Source of the DNA: Manis javanica
Taxonomy: Eukaryota > Chordata > Mammalia > Pholidota > Manidae
Reading direction: 5' to 3'
Assembly (NCBI RefSeq): GCF_040802235.1
Contig: NC_133156.1
Span: forward strand, 186,012,351 to 186,076,350
Length of the DNA: 64,000 nucleotides
Of this stretch, positions 48,070 to 59,356 are shown piece after piece (the stretch's first letter is position 1; each line of letters starts with the position of its first letter). The translations under genes and the position numbers were made by a program. The notes beneath the pieces were generated by a model. That model searched no databases and had not been told where the DNA came from. It saw nothing but the letters and a program-made list of their open reading frames with translations.

Positions 48070-48310
48070 TCATCCTGCAGTGGCCTGTAACCACAGGCCC
48101 TGCCGGATATCTACCCTCAAAATATATTCAGGGATGGGATAAATGTAGACAATATATTCCTTTGGGTGTAAATGCCCTATCCTCAGTGGGATTTGGGCTT
48201 TCTTCACTCTCATTTCCTTACCTCCATAGCCATCTATCACAGGAGGGGGTTCCAGGAAAATGCTCAGGGTTGCCATAAATCAGAGAACATTCAGTTCTCT
48301 GTCTACCAGT
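48070..48310 (-). pseudogene. ERV-L protease-region remnant
   Basis: 48070-48276 encodes the segment between the protease active site and RT (IDGYGGKEMRVK, IGHLHPKEYIV, IPEYILRVD). The region that should hold the D-T/S-G catalytic triad, near 48295-48310, is out of frame with it and altered. Confidence 0.65.
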
Positions 48311-49730
48311 ACTAGGACACATTGTACATTCACAGGGGACCAATGAATTGCTAATTCTACATGTGGCCTTTGGTCCCCACCACATCCCTCAAGCCTTGAC
48401 AACCCCCCTCAGTGAAACCACAAGGCCCAGTCATCCTCCTGTAGAGGTGAGGACCCAAGTGGAAACAGAATACTGTCCCTCAGGAAGTCTTGCAGGGACA
48501 TAGGCCAGACATGGGGCTTTGCCTACAGCTTTCATGTCCTGGAGCTCAGCGGCTAGGACTGTTGCTCTGGCTTTAATTGGTGCCACAATTCTAACAAAAT
48601 CCTTTTGGGCTGCCCATCAAGTTTGTCTTTCACTACCCTGGCTTTTATCAAATCAACCCACATCTGGGTCCTCAAGACCTTGATTGGGCCCTTTGCACCT
48701 CTCTTCAGTTGTAGCTCATACCTGCTCTTATTGTTTCAACCTCCCTCAGATCTGCTAAAGTATAACTAGCCTCACTTATGGGTTACTCTCTGTGGGGAGA
48801 AAGAATAGTCACTAGATGTCAAAGAGATGGGGGAGCTGTATGAAGTACCAGATTTCTCATTCCTGTGGTGAACAACTCCTCACTGGGGCCCTGTGGGTCC
48901 ATTTTATAGATGATATTTTTCATGCCCAACTCCTGTAACACCTGATGGAGCTCTGCATACATTTTCCAGCTAGTGGGTAAATATGGTAAATCACCCTGAT
49001 TAGGTCAAATGGCCCTGGTGACTACTGTGAGTCACCGAAGCACCTGATTTCCTTAGGTGTGACAGGCAATTTGCAACAGCTGCTTGGGGAAAGGATGAGT
49101 CATCCACAAAGCCAGTCTACCCATTTCAGAACCTACATAACAATGTTTTCCACCCACATATCCCAGAGACACAAAAACCATGTCAGCAAAGGTTCTGAGG
49201 GCTTCTGCGGAAACTGAATGCTTATGTTCACCAGCTCGTCCCTGGGTATAGGGACGGAGCATGGAGTGCTCCACAGCTTTCTTAAGGGCATCCCATAGGT
49301 CATTGCCCAGCTCCTCCAATTGATGCTGAAGTGTGTCTGTCTCCTGCTGAAGTCCCTCTCTCTGCTCTATAACCCTTTCCACTATTTTGGGAAACAAACA
49401 TCACACAATCCCAGCTACTACATGGTCACTCAGGGCCTCTAAGCAGTCTTCTATCTCACAGAGGGCTAATTCCACAGCTTCCAGTGCCTCCATCCTTCCC
49501 CAATCCTGGGGAAGGGCCTACCTGTCCAGGAGGTGCTTTACCCTAGACTAATTCCCCACTAAGGGCTCCCCAGTTGAAAGCCCCATAGGTAGGGGGCTCC
49601 CAGATGAAGCTGTATCTGCTACTGCTGCAGCCACTGGGGCCTCCTCATCACCCACAGTGGAGTTTCTGGGTAAATATTTCTAAGGGAAGCCCACCCAAGG
49701 GTTCACCCATTAAGATAGATTTTGGGTTCA
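48311..49730 (-). pseudogene. ERV-L gag remnant
   Basis: Decayed gag. The best frame, 49053-49397, has a heptad-like, Glu/Gln/Leu-rich start (EQREGLQQETDTLQHQLEEL) that predicts a coiled coil, followed by unrecognised sequence. The rest is broken by stops; no zinc knuckle identified. Confidence 0.6.
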
Positions 49731-49749
49731 GAGGCTGACTACCTCCAGG
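49731..49749 (-). other. Putative primer-binding site
   Basis: Directly after the 5' LTR in element orientation, the sequence CCTGGAGGTAGTCAG begins with the TGG that pairs with a tRNA CCA end. Which tRNA would prime cannot be decided from the decayed sequence. Confidence 0.3.
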
Positions 49750-50030
49750 TGTAACTCTGATGAGAAAATCTATGTTCCAGCTCTGGGCAAATTACCTTTG
49801 AAACCAAAATCAGTCAAAGGAAGAAATAAAGTTAGAGAAACCTGCTTATTGCTTACAAGCAGTTGTTCACTTCTGCTCGCCCATGTCTCTGACACCCGGC
49901 TGCAAAAGGGACCTCAGCCCACCTCTCTGGTTCAGATGTGCCCTCATTTACCCTTGTAATCACCTATTGATAATGGAGATGCAATAAGGCCAGGCAGAGA
50001 GATTCTGGAAATATTGCAATTTTACCCACA
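49750..50030 (-). mobile_element. ERV-L 5' LTR
   Basis: 281 bp, TGTGGGTAAAATTGC to CAGAGTTACA in element orientation. Right flank GTTAG duplicates 44370-44374. Confidence 0.85.
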
Positions 50031-50035
50031 GTTAG
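50031..50035. repeat. Target-site duplication, right (GTTAG)
   Basis: Identical to 44370-44374, fixing the provirus boundaries. Confidence 0.9.
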
Positions 50036-52570
50036 GTTACAGCTTAAGTGTGGAAATTCTGTACATACATATGATTGTAGAAGCCAATGGAGTAGATTGG
50101 CAAGAATGAGAGTCAAAGAGCTGAGCAGGTAGGGAAGAACTTAGAGGAAGGTTTAACAAGACAGAGCTCCACAAAGAGACAGAAATGTTCTGACCAGACA
50201 GATAGGAAAAGCATCTGGAAAGGCAGTGTCTTAGGCTCCAGTAGCTGAAAAGCTCAAAAGAAGTGCATTGTCAGCAATGTCAGATGCTACAGGTTCTATG
50301 AAAAGTGATTAAATTTAGTGGTTAGCAGATTATTGAAGACTTTTGGGAGAATTTGTTCAAGGGAGTAGTAGGAACAGAAGTTTTGTGGGCAAAGAAAAGG
50401 CCTGATATCAAATATAATTCTAGAGTGGAAGATTTATAAGATAGGGATGACCTCAGTGTGGGAAAAGATTCCTGTCAAGATGTAGGAGCAATGATGCAAC
50501 AGAGCAGAGGTAACTGATCATAGTCTTCAGGATAATAAAAACCTCTGCACTTTCTTCTGATGTAGGTTTCTTTGCAAGAGTCCTCTTAGAGACTGCACAG
50601 ATTACATGCCTAATTACAAGTTGGAGGAAATGCAATATAAATGACGAGGGTGTCTCAGTAGGCAGCACTGATGAATCCATTAATTTGGGTATCATTGATC
50701 AAGCACTGTGGAGTTAATCCTGCAATGTGGGTTAGATCAGAGCATACATTAATAAACGCACTTGCGCTTGACCTATAAAATGAATTATCAACATGTCCCA
50801 TAGGGCTGTGAAACCAGTGAGCTCTCTGAAGAATCATCACTATCACTAAGCCATTTTAAAGGCCTGGTTTTAGATTTTCATTAAGAGAAATATCTCTGAA
50901 TGCCTTTCCTAATGAAAACCAAGTGCCTAATTTTTGCTAAAACAGACTCAGGGCAATTATTAAAGTTTTTGCTCTTAAAGTAAAAATAAAGTAATTTTAC
51001 TTTACTTACATCTTTTGTCTTCTTTCCTTTGGGAAGTGACTGCAATTACCAATTTATTCAGCAAATATTTATTGAACAGTGCTAAGAGTGTGACACTCAC
51101 TTGAAATGACACTAGCTTACCAAATGATTTAGGATAAGCTATTTATATTTTATTTAGAAAAAGAATACTTAATGAGAATGTACTTCATCTAGGCATCTTA
51201 AATAAGGAACTGTTAGGGGGTAAGGGTAGCTACCCACACTATCAGGAGCTTTGACTGCTTGGGCAAAGCTCTGTTCATTTCCTCCTGGAACTCTAAAATT
51301 GAATATTGAAAAAACCAGAAAGTTAAACATGGCTATCTTTTGAGATGGCTACCTTCATAAAAGAGAATTTCTCTTTTTCTAATGAAAATCCATTTTTTAG
51401 TCTATCTGATTATGAAAAGTGAGTGATTCTCCCTAACTCACCAAGATATTGGAGGAAGTGCTATTTTTGTTCTACATGATCGAGTAAGAAGAATTTGGCA
51501 ACTATCTCCTAGTTTTAGGGCTTGAGCAGTATTCAGAGAAGAGATGGATTTAGGGGTCTTAGTAGGAAGATAACATGGCCAAAGGTCAGGACTGAAGGGA
51601 GAAATAGTGTTGGTGAAAGGGTGGGTACCTGTGGCAGAATGGCTGAATGTGTTTATGATATAGGATACTCCACTTGAGTTGGTTTTGGATCTGTGGTGTA
51701 ATCTAATTTCCTTCCATAATACTCAGAAAAAGTCAGGTTTACACAGCAGCCCTTATCTAATGGTGATTTTGATGATGAAGGAAGAGAAGCTCTCCCATAA
51801 TTGTGACAAAGTGGGGATGACCTGGAGGTCAAATGTCAAGGAAGGCAATTTTGATTTCAGAAGGAGTAGGAATGGATAAAGGAAGCCCTGTGGGAACAGG
51901 AATTATTGTGGAGGGGCTAGTCTTTTCACAGACAATGGAATGGCTACAGAATGATTTTATTGATAAAAACATAGTTTCTGGTTCTCGAATGCCAGGGAAC
52001 TTAGGGATAGCTGGCTTACACTAGAAACTGTGATAGCAATGTCACTGGTCATGAGAATTTATTCACTCCAAGCAGCCCAGGAAAAAACAGACCTTGAAAC
52101 ATCTAGGATTTGATTTGGAAATAAAGGACTTTTCAAAAAGGGAAATGAACACATTACATTTCAACATAAATGCCATTCCAATATTAACTTTTCTGTCTAG
52201 CACTTCTTTTTCAAGCCATATTTAGCTGCAGGTAAACTTCTTGGGTCAAATCATATTCATATTCCATATAGTAAGAATGGTTTCATTCTTTTGAGAACTT
52301 TAGTGGTTCGTGGCCCAAATGAGGTCAGACTATATCTTAGCATTTGCTTTGCTTTCTCAACAGCTTTTAGCAAAGGATTCCCACATAGAATATATGCTCC
52401 GTCGTTGGGGTTAACATTTGCTGAACATGTTAATGATGGCTTCCAATGAGAATGAATGTTACTTTCCTTGAGCTTGTGTTTGTCATATAATAAGCCATAT
52501 AGCCTTATAAGAGAAAAGCAGGAGGTCATGATGTGGCAGATAAAGTTTGGGAGGAAAATAGCAAAACAGT
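50036..52570. other. Unassigned stretch
   Basis: No gene or RNA. Parts at about 50240-50400 and 51560-51950 (for example GCAATGTCAGATGCTACAGG) have the wording of an old interspersed repeat that I cannot name. Small ORFs here lack any domain. Confidence 0.35.
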
Positions 52571-52574
52571 TAAA

Positions 52575-52765
52575 GGGTTAATAGCACAGAATTGGAAGTC
52601 AAACTGGATGGGCTGGAATCCTGGTTCTGTCTCTTACCTGCTGTGACTCTGGATAACTGACTTATCCTTCCTGAGACTTAGTTTCTTTATTTGTATAATA
52701 AGAGGATTAAATAATCTATTTATTAGAAAAGTACCTGGCCCATGGCAAGTGCTTCCATAGAAGGT
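52575..52765 (+). mobile_element. MIR SINE
   Basis: GGCTGGAATCCTGGTTCTGTC, CTGTGACTCTGGATAACTGAC and GACTTAGTTTCTTTATTTG are MIR core in sense orientation, with GTACCTGGCCCATGGCAAGTG as tail. Confidence 0.8.
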
Positions 52766-52789
52766 GATTCTTTATACTACCCAAAGAAG

Positions 52790-52905
52790 TCATTTATTCA
52801 TTTAACATCTATTGTGTACCTAGTATGTGCCAGGAATTGTTAGGCTATGGAGATATGGAGATATGAAGAAGAAATACCACCCCTATTTTCTAAGACTTCA
52901 GGGAC
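52790..52905 (-). mobile_element. Probable L2-type fragment, antisense
   Basis: TTATTCATTTAACATCTATTG, TGTACCTAGTATGTGCCAGG and TGTTAGGCTATGGAGAT fit the antisense end of an old L2-like repeat. Confidence 0.4.
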
Positions 52906-54425
52906 TTTAGAATTTTGGAAGGGCCTATGATTAGGACTCAATTTCCTCTTTGTGGCTTTCTAACCAATGAGAGATAGCCAGGAGAAGACAACAGGCTGTA
53001 CTTGGACACCCAATACTTCGATAGCATGGGGCCTCTTATAGAGAGAGATGGGAAAATGGGAAACCTAAAATCCACCTATTGTTCATTTGTAGCCTGAGCA
53101 GCTGGGGGAATACTTCCTTCCTGGCAGGGAGGAAGTCCCTGCCAAGATGGGTTTGCTTCATGCAGGCAGCAAGTGGATAAGGAAACATTTGCCCTGGTGA
53201 ACAAGCAATCCTCAATGGGCATGGAAAGGGTACCTTTCTGAGGTTCAATTAAAATAACTCCACCCAAGTGTGGATGGATCTTGGCCTAATCTCAACATCC
53301 TGTAAATGTTTCCTTTTGTAGTCTCACAAATATAGGTATGTGTGCAGTTTTAAACATTTGAAAGAATGGATATTGTGTTAAAGACATCCCCATTCACATT
53401 TATTAATGGAGAGGTTGTAGAGCAGGACTGGTGTTTGTTTCATTTATTTAGCACTTGTGACAGGATGGCTCTGGGCCTGGCCAGTGCGAGGGCATTACTT
53501 TATTGATTGAATAATGTGATGAAAGGGAACAGTGCTTATGTGTTGAGAGATTATTGCCAGAGACATTTGGCCAACAAAGTGCTGAAAGGAGAGTGGTGTG
53601 ACACTTTCACTGTGAGCAAGTGATTAGCAGCCAGTTGGAACTGAAATTCAGTATCCTGGGGAAAGTTCCAGTTAATGTTGCAGGTCTGCATTTTTGAAGT
53701 CATGCAGAGTTATACATTTTGTTTCCCAAGTGAGCTGATTTTTTTTTAGTCTGAATAATAAAAAATAAACATCTGAAACTACAGTGATAAAAAACAATAT
53801 ATTTGAAATAGCACAAAAGAAAACTGTCCTATTTTATAGAAAAGGGACATGATTTTATTCTCAGGAATCATATATAAAACAGTAAAAAATTTCAAACAAT
53901 GCATTTATTACATTATTTTATTGTAGTTCTAAAAAAAGCCTCCAACTCTCAGGAATGTTATAGGGTCTATGTGAAGTGGATGTTTGTTCACACATTTATG
54001 GGAGAAAATAGACTTGAATGACTCATGAGTGTAATCTGACATTTGTCCTTTGGCCTGTGGAATGATTTGAAGGATAGGTGTTTTTCAATTAAAATACTTT
54101 TTCCAATTTTACTGAGAAGTAATTGGCATACATTACTGTATATGAAGAGTGGATATTTTGCAGAGAAAGATGGGGATCTTTAAGAACCTGCTGTCATTGG
54201 TATTTACTCTCTGCTTCATGCACATAGTCTGGTCATACTGGGAAAGAATGAATGGAGTATTTGTAGCTCCTTTTGACAACGTGATCTCTAGTCCACCATT
54301 TCTGTTCCACAAACACTTAAGAGTATTGTTGATACTTTTCTGTTATTGATTCTTTATCTTTTTTTTTCTTTTCTTCCTGAATTCTTTATTTTCTTTTTCT
54401 TCCTTCTCTCTCTTCCTTTATAAAT
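52906..54425. other. Unassigned, partly single-copy-looking
   Basis: 53400-53730 has mixed composition and no repeat signature. 54075-54140 has L1M-like wording (TTTTACTGAGAAGTAATTGG). No exon or RNA recognised. Confidence 0.35.
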
Positions 54426-54429
54426 AGTT

Positions 54430-54670
54430 AAGGCAAGGAAGCTGTCCTGGCTTTAAATCCTGCTTCTGTGATTTTTTATCTTTGTGACCCTGGCAAAACC
54501 ATTTGGCCTTTCTATGCCTTAGTGTCCTCATTTTTAAAATGGTGATAATAATAGTACCTATACTTCCTCTTTGAGAGGAATAGTGTTTTAAGTGTAGTGT
54601 TGTAAGGATACTTTAAGATATTTAACATGTTTACGTTATTGTTGACATATAATAAATGCTATCATATTTC
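54430..54670 (+). mobile_element. MIR SINE
   Basis: GTCCTGGCTTTAAATCCTGC, TTTGTGACCCTGGCAAAACC, GTCCTCATTTTTAAAATGG and GATAATAATAGTACCTATAC are a well-preserved MIR. Confidence 0.8.
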
Positions 54671-55035
54671 TAAGTTTTTATATAACTAATAAATATACTG
54701 GTTTGATTCATACTGACTTAAAAACATTTATTGGCTCCCTAAAACCTGCAAAGTAACACAAAGGATTCAGAGTGCCCTATTATTTGGCTACAGCCTGTCT
54801 TATAAAACTTTTTCACAATGTGCTCCAGCAAACTCCATATTCCAATCATTTGGGTCTATTCACCACAGCCTGAATTTGCCATTTTCTGCTTCTCAAAACT
54901 ACTCACTCAGCCAGAAATGTCCTTATTTCTTCTTTTCTGCCACTCAAAAGCTGAACATCTATGCTTTTATCACTTACCTTAAGAAACTGCAATTACATTA
55001 AAATCCCTGTGCTGACTACTAACATTTAATATAGT

Positions 55036-55514
55036 TGTGAGAAGCTGAATAGTGGCTCCTCTTTCCCAGATACTCATAATCTAATCCCTGGAATCAGCAA
55101 ATGTTACCTTATTGCAAAGACTGCAGATGAGATTAATTTAAGGATGGTCAGATGGGGAGATTATTTTGGATTATTCATGTGGGTTCAAATGCAATCACAA
55201 GTGTGAGAAAAAAGGGAAAATGAGAGAAGAAAATTTCACACAGAAGAGAAGGCAATGTAACCCCTGAAGGAAGAGATTGGAGCAAAGCAACTGCAAGTCA
55301 AGGAGTAGCAGCAGCCATCAGGAGCTGGAAGAAGTAAGAACATATTCTCCTCTAGAAATTCCAAAGGGAGAATGGCCTTGCCTACACTTTGATTTTAGCC
55401 CTTTGAAAGTTGTTTTGGATTTCTGGCCTCCAGAACTTAAAGAGAATAAATTTATGTTGTTTTAAGGCACTAAGATGTGGTAATTTGTTAAAGCAGCCAT
55501 AGGAAGCTAGATCA
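55036..55514 (+). mobile_element. MLT1-type MaLR LTR
   Basis: Starts TGTGAGAAGCTGAATAGTGG, has ATCTAATCCCTGGAATC and ends with TTTCTGGCCTCCAGAAC, GAGAATAAATTTATG, TTTTAAGGCACTAAG and GGAAGCTAGATCA, the usual MLT1 3' landmarks. Confidence 0.75.
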
Positions 55515-55544
55515 ATGCTGTTGTGGTCTAGTATTTTATTTCAG

Positions 55545-55665
55545 TCATTTTTTCTTTATTTTTAAATTTAGAAACAGTAAAATTCACTGTTTTTGATGTA
55601 CATTTCTATGGGTTTTGACAAACCTGTAGACTTGTAATCATCACTATAATCAACAAATTGGACTG
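55545..55665 (-). mobile_element. Old L1M 3' UTR piece, antisense
   Basis: GTAAAATTCACTGTTTTTGATG, TTCTATGGGTTTTGACAAAC and TAATCATCACTATAATCAAC are antisense L1M 3' sequence. It appears to continue at 56036 beyond a sense L1 piece. Confidence 0.55.
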
Positions 55666-56035
55666 TTGAGAAAGAGCAAAACTGGAGGCATCAAACTTCC
55701 TTTGTAACTTCAAACTATATTACAAAGCTATAGTAATCAACACAGAATGGAACTAGCATAAAAACAGATACATGAACAGAATAGAGAGCCCAGAAGTAAA
55801 CCCATGCATATATGATCAATTTATGACAAAGGAATCAAGAATATACAATGGGTAAAGGACAGTCTCTTTAATAAATGGTACTAGGAAAGCTGGACAGCCT
55901 CATGCAGAAGAATAGAACTGGGCTATGATCTTACACTGTACAACATATTCAACTCAAAATACATTAAAGATTTGAATGTAAAATCTGAAACCATAAAACT
56001 CCTAGAAGAAAATAGAGGAGTAAGCTCCTATTACA
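55666..56035 (+). mobile_element. Sense L1 ORF2 fragment
   Basis: AACTGGAGGCATCAAACTTCC, GCTATAGTAATCAACACAG, AGAGAGCCCAGAAGTAAACC and ATAAAACTCCTAGAAGAAAAT are well-preserved L1 ORF2 text in sense orientation. Both ends are truncated and there is no poly(A). Confidence 0.8.
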
Positions 56036-58480
56036 CCTAGCTAAATATATAGGAGTGGAATTTCTGGGCTGTATGGTAAGTGTATGTTTAACTTTATAAG
56101 AAGCTATCAACTGTTTTCTAAAGTGGATATACTATTTTGCATTCACACCAACGATGTTTGAGAGTGCCTATTATTCTACATCCTTTCCAGTACTTGGTAT
56201 TGCCATTTAAAAATATTTTTGTATTTTAGTTTAGTTATTCTGATTCTTGTATAGTGGTATCTCATTGTGGTTTTTATTCACATTTCCCTAATGACTAATC
56301 ATGCTAAGCATATTTTTCATGTGCTTGTTTTCCATCCATACATATTATTTTATGAGATGTTTGTTGAAACATTTTCAACTGTTTTAATTGGGTTGTTTTC
56401 TTAATTTTGAGTTTTGAGAACCCTTTATATATTTTGACACAGACCTTTGTCAGTGATTTGCAAAAATTCTCTCTTGGTCGGATTTTCCCCATTGACTTGA
56501 ATGTCTTTTGTAGAGCAAGTTGTAATTCTGATCAATCCCAATTTATATATATTTTTTCTTTTCAGATCATGGTTTTGGTGTCATGCCTAAGAACTCATTG
56601 CCTAACCCAAGTTCACAAAGATTTTCTCCCACATTTTCTTTTAAAAGTTTTATAGGTAGCATTTCCCATGTAAGTTTATTTTTTATATTGAATAGGTTTT
56701 TGTATAAGATGTGAAGTGTATGTTGAGGCTTTTGTTTTATTTGGTATTTGCATGTTGATGCCCATTTGCTCCAATTGTTGAGACTATCCTTTCTCCATTG
56801 AATTGCCTGTGTGCTCGTTTGTCAAAAATAAATTGCCCTATTTGTGTGGATCTATATCTGGACTCTGTTCTTTTCTGTGAATCTATATATCCATCTTTTT
56901 GCCAAAAGCAAACTGTCTTGATTTCTTTATCTTTACAGTAAGTCTTAGAATCAGACTGTTATTTGATTATTCCTCTACCTTTGTTCTTTTTCCAGATTGT
57001 TTTGACTATTCTAGTTCCTCTGCTTTGCACATACATTTTTAAATTAGTGTGTTGATATCTATAAAAGAGCCTGCTGGAGTTTTGACTTGGGTTTCATTGA
57101 ATCTATGGATCAATTTGGGAGGAGTTGACATTTAACAATATTTCTTCTTCCCGAACTTGTTTTTTAACTTCAAATAAGTCAGGATTTTAAATTATTTTTA
57201 TAGTTAAAAACTATCTAGATATTTCTACATTTTTCTAATTATTTGTCCACCATTTTCTCCTATATATTATTCTTTGCTTCTCTATTAAATATCCTTGCTT
57301 CTGAAGTACATTCTTCCATGGGAGTGTCAGCAAGCAAAAGTCTCTAATTCTAATATTTGTGAGAGATATCTTTCTTTCATCCCCATTTTTACCTAATAAC
57401 TTAGCTAATATAAAATTGCAGGATAATTTTTCTTTTATGCATTGGTAATATCATATCCGAGTCTTCTATCATCTAAGCCTCACAGTTTTCTCTATCCTTT
57501 TTTCTCTGCTTTGTTTTTGGTGTTCTGCATTGTCATCATCATGTATCTAGATATAATTTAAATTTTTTTCTCTTGTTTAGGAATCATGATTCAAGAATTT
57601 GTGGATTTATGTCTTTAATTAATTCTGGGAAATTCTTGGTCATTATTTCTTCATTTATTGCTTCACCCTCTTTCTCTATATTATTTTAGAAGATTGTGTA
57701 GGTGCATGTGTATGTGTGTATACATATGCATGTGTAGTTTTAACCTCTCATATTTTCTTTATACAGGATTGTCTGGGCAATTCCTTCAGATACCTTTTTC
57801 AATTTACTAATTCTTTTGTCATTTCATCTGTTTCTATCCTATCCATTATTTTTATTTTATTATAGTTTTCATTTCTGGAGTGTCTCTTGGTTATTTAAAA
57901 AGCTGATTGTTCATTTTGCATATTGTTTTGTTCTTAGGGATTTTCATTCATTCATTTTTTTGTCATTATTTTGTGCTAATTTTTTTCAAATATTTTTAGA
58001 CTGCTGTATTGTATAAATTTTCTATGGGTTCTTTTCCTGTTGTGTAATCCATCTGCTGACTGATTCATATGACTTTTCTCCAGGTGAATTTTATAACTTT
58101 TCTTTGGGAGATAATAATTGGGAAAGCTTTTTCAGTTGTTGGGGTATCATCTCTATGAGATCAGTTTTTATGTAGTTTTCTATTCTTTGATCCCCAAATA
58201 TCTGCACAAAGCCAAGGTCTGTGGTTTTGATATCTCAGAGGAGATTTTGTTTTCTTCCACATACCCTATACAGAGAGTAGATTTTTTTTTCTACCTCATC
58301 ATTTCTACCTTACCCCCTATCCTTTCTTCCATAGATCCCCAGCATTGCATCAGCTCCCATGGTGACTCCTCTTTGTTTACAGACCTAAGCATTTTCCTTC
58401 ATTTTGTTTACAAGCTCAGGTATTTATTTCAAACATTTTGTTGTTGTTAAATGCTTATGTATTGTTAATTCTTGAGAGAG
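56036..58480 (-). mobile_element. Old antisense L1
   Basis: AGGAGTGGAATTTCTGGGCTG, GTATCTCATTGTGGTTTTTATTC, TTTGCAAAAATTCTCTC, CCAGATTGTTTTGACTATTC and AATCTATGGATCAATTTGGG read as reverse-complement L1 from the ORF2 C-terminus towards the 5' side. Beyond about 57300 the match is weaker (TGGTCATTATTTCTTCATTTA). No frame survives. Confidence 0.65.
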
Positions 58481-58944
58481 GTGAACTTTACTGTTAGCAT
58501 GGTCTTCCACCTTGCTTGAAGAAATCTTGTAGTTTATTATTTACTTGTCTACCCTACTCTACCTCTTCTTCACCATAAATGCCATTTCTTATTTTTTCTT
58601 CCATAATAAGTGTAGTATTTATGTGTAGTAGATGCCAAAAATTGCTTGTGGAAGGAATGAATGGTAATGAAGTGTGTTTTTCAGGATTCTCTGGTAGAAT
58701 GGAGGGTAAGTTATTTCTAGAACTGTAGGATAAACATAAGAGTAAATATATCATTTTGTTGAGGTTAAATTCTGTTTGTCTCCCCAGATTCATTCTCTCT
58801 GCCCTTTTCTGCCCTGCTCTGAGTTCTGAGGAGGCTAACCTCCATGACTGAGTCATCTAGGCTCCCTGGTTCTCTGGCTCCACCAATGTTAGATTAATGA
58901 GAAACACCAGTAGAACAATAAAAAACAAGAAAAGAAACAGGTTA

Positions 58945-59112
58945 GAGCAGGGTTTCTCAAAGTTTAATATACATACCAATTACCTGGGGATCTTTTTGAA
59001 ATGAAAATTCGGATTCATTAGGTCTGAGGTGGGGTCCATGATTCACCATTTCTGCCCAACTCCAAGGTCATTGCTGTTGGTTTTCTGAGGACCACTCTAT
59101 AAGTAGCACTGG
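58945..59112 (+). mobile_element. MER5-type hAT element, copy 1
   Basis: GCAGGGTTTCTCAAAGTTTAA, ATTACCTGGGGATCTTTTTG, TTAGGTCTGAGGTGGGGTCC and GAGGACCACTCTATAAG are MER5A landmarks. Confidence 0.75.
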
Positions 59113-59194
59113 TTAAAGTATTTTTTTCTTATTCTCTCCTTTCCTTGGGTACCTGCATTCTGGCACTGGCTGCATCCATCCCTCTTTGATAGTT

Positions 59195-59356
59195 GCTCTT
59201 TCCTTTGGCTATACATTAAAATCATCTATACAGTTTTTGAAAACCTGATGCCCTGGCTATATCCCAGATTCTCTGGGATTAAATCAGAATCTCTGGGGGT
59301 GGGACCTAGGTGTCAGTAATTTTAAAGCTCCCGTGTGCAGCCACGTTTGAGAATAA
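59195..59356 (+). mobile_element. MER5-type hAT element, copy 2
   Basis: TACATTAAAATCATCTATAC, AAATCAGAATCTCTGGGGGTG and ACGTTTGAGAATAATGG are MER5-type. It lies about 80 bp behind copy 1 in the same orientation. Confidence 0.7.

Larger units (their letters stand above)
44375..50030 (-). mobile_element. ERV-L provirus, near complete, inactive
   Basis: A 5656-bp minus-strand provirus with two LTRs (44375-44700 and 49750-50030), remnants of gag, protease, RT, RNase H and integrase in the order expected, and a perfect GTTAG 5-bp duplication. Protein remnants match the ERV-L (class III) pol type. No envelope gene is visible, as is usual for ERV-L. The LTRs differ at roughly one position in six over the part I aligned by eye, so the insertion is old. 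Every gene carries frameshifts or stops. Confidence 0.9.

Noticed and set aside
44375..50030. Possible envelope gene in the ERV-L provirus
   Set aside because: After integrase only about 0.7 kb remains before the 3' LTR, with no frame, signal peptide or transmembrane pattern.
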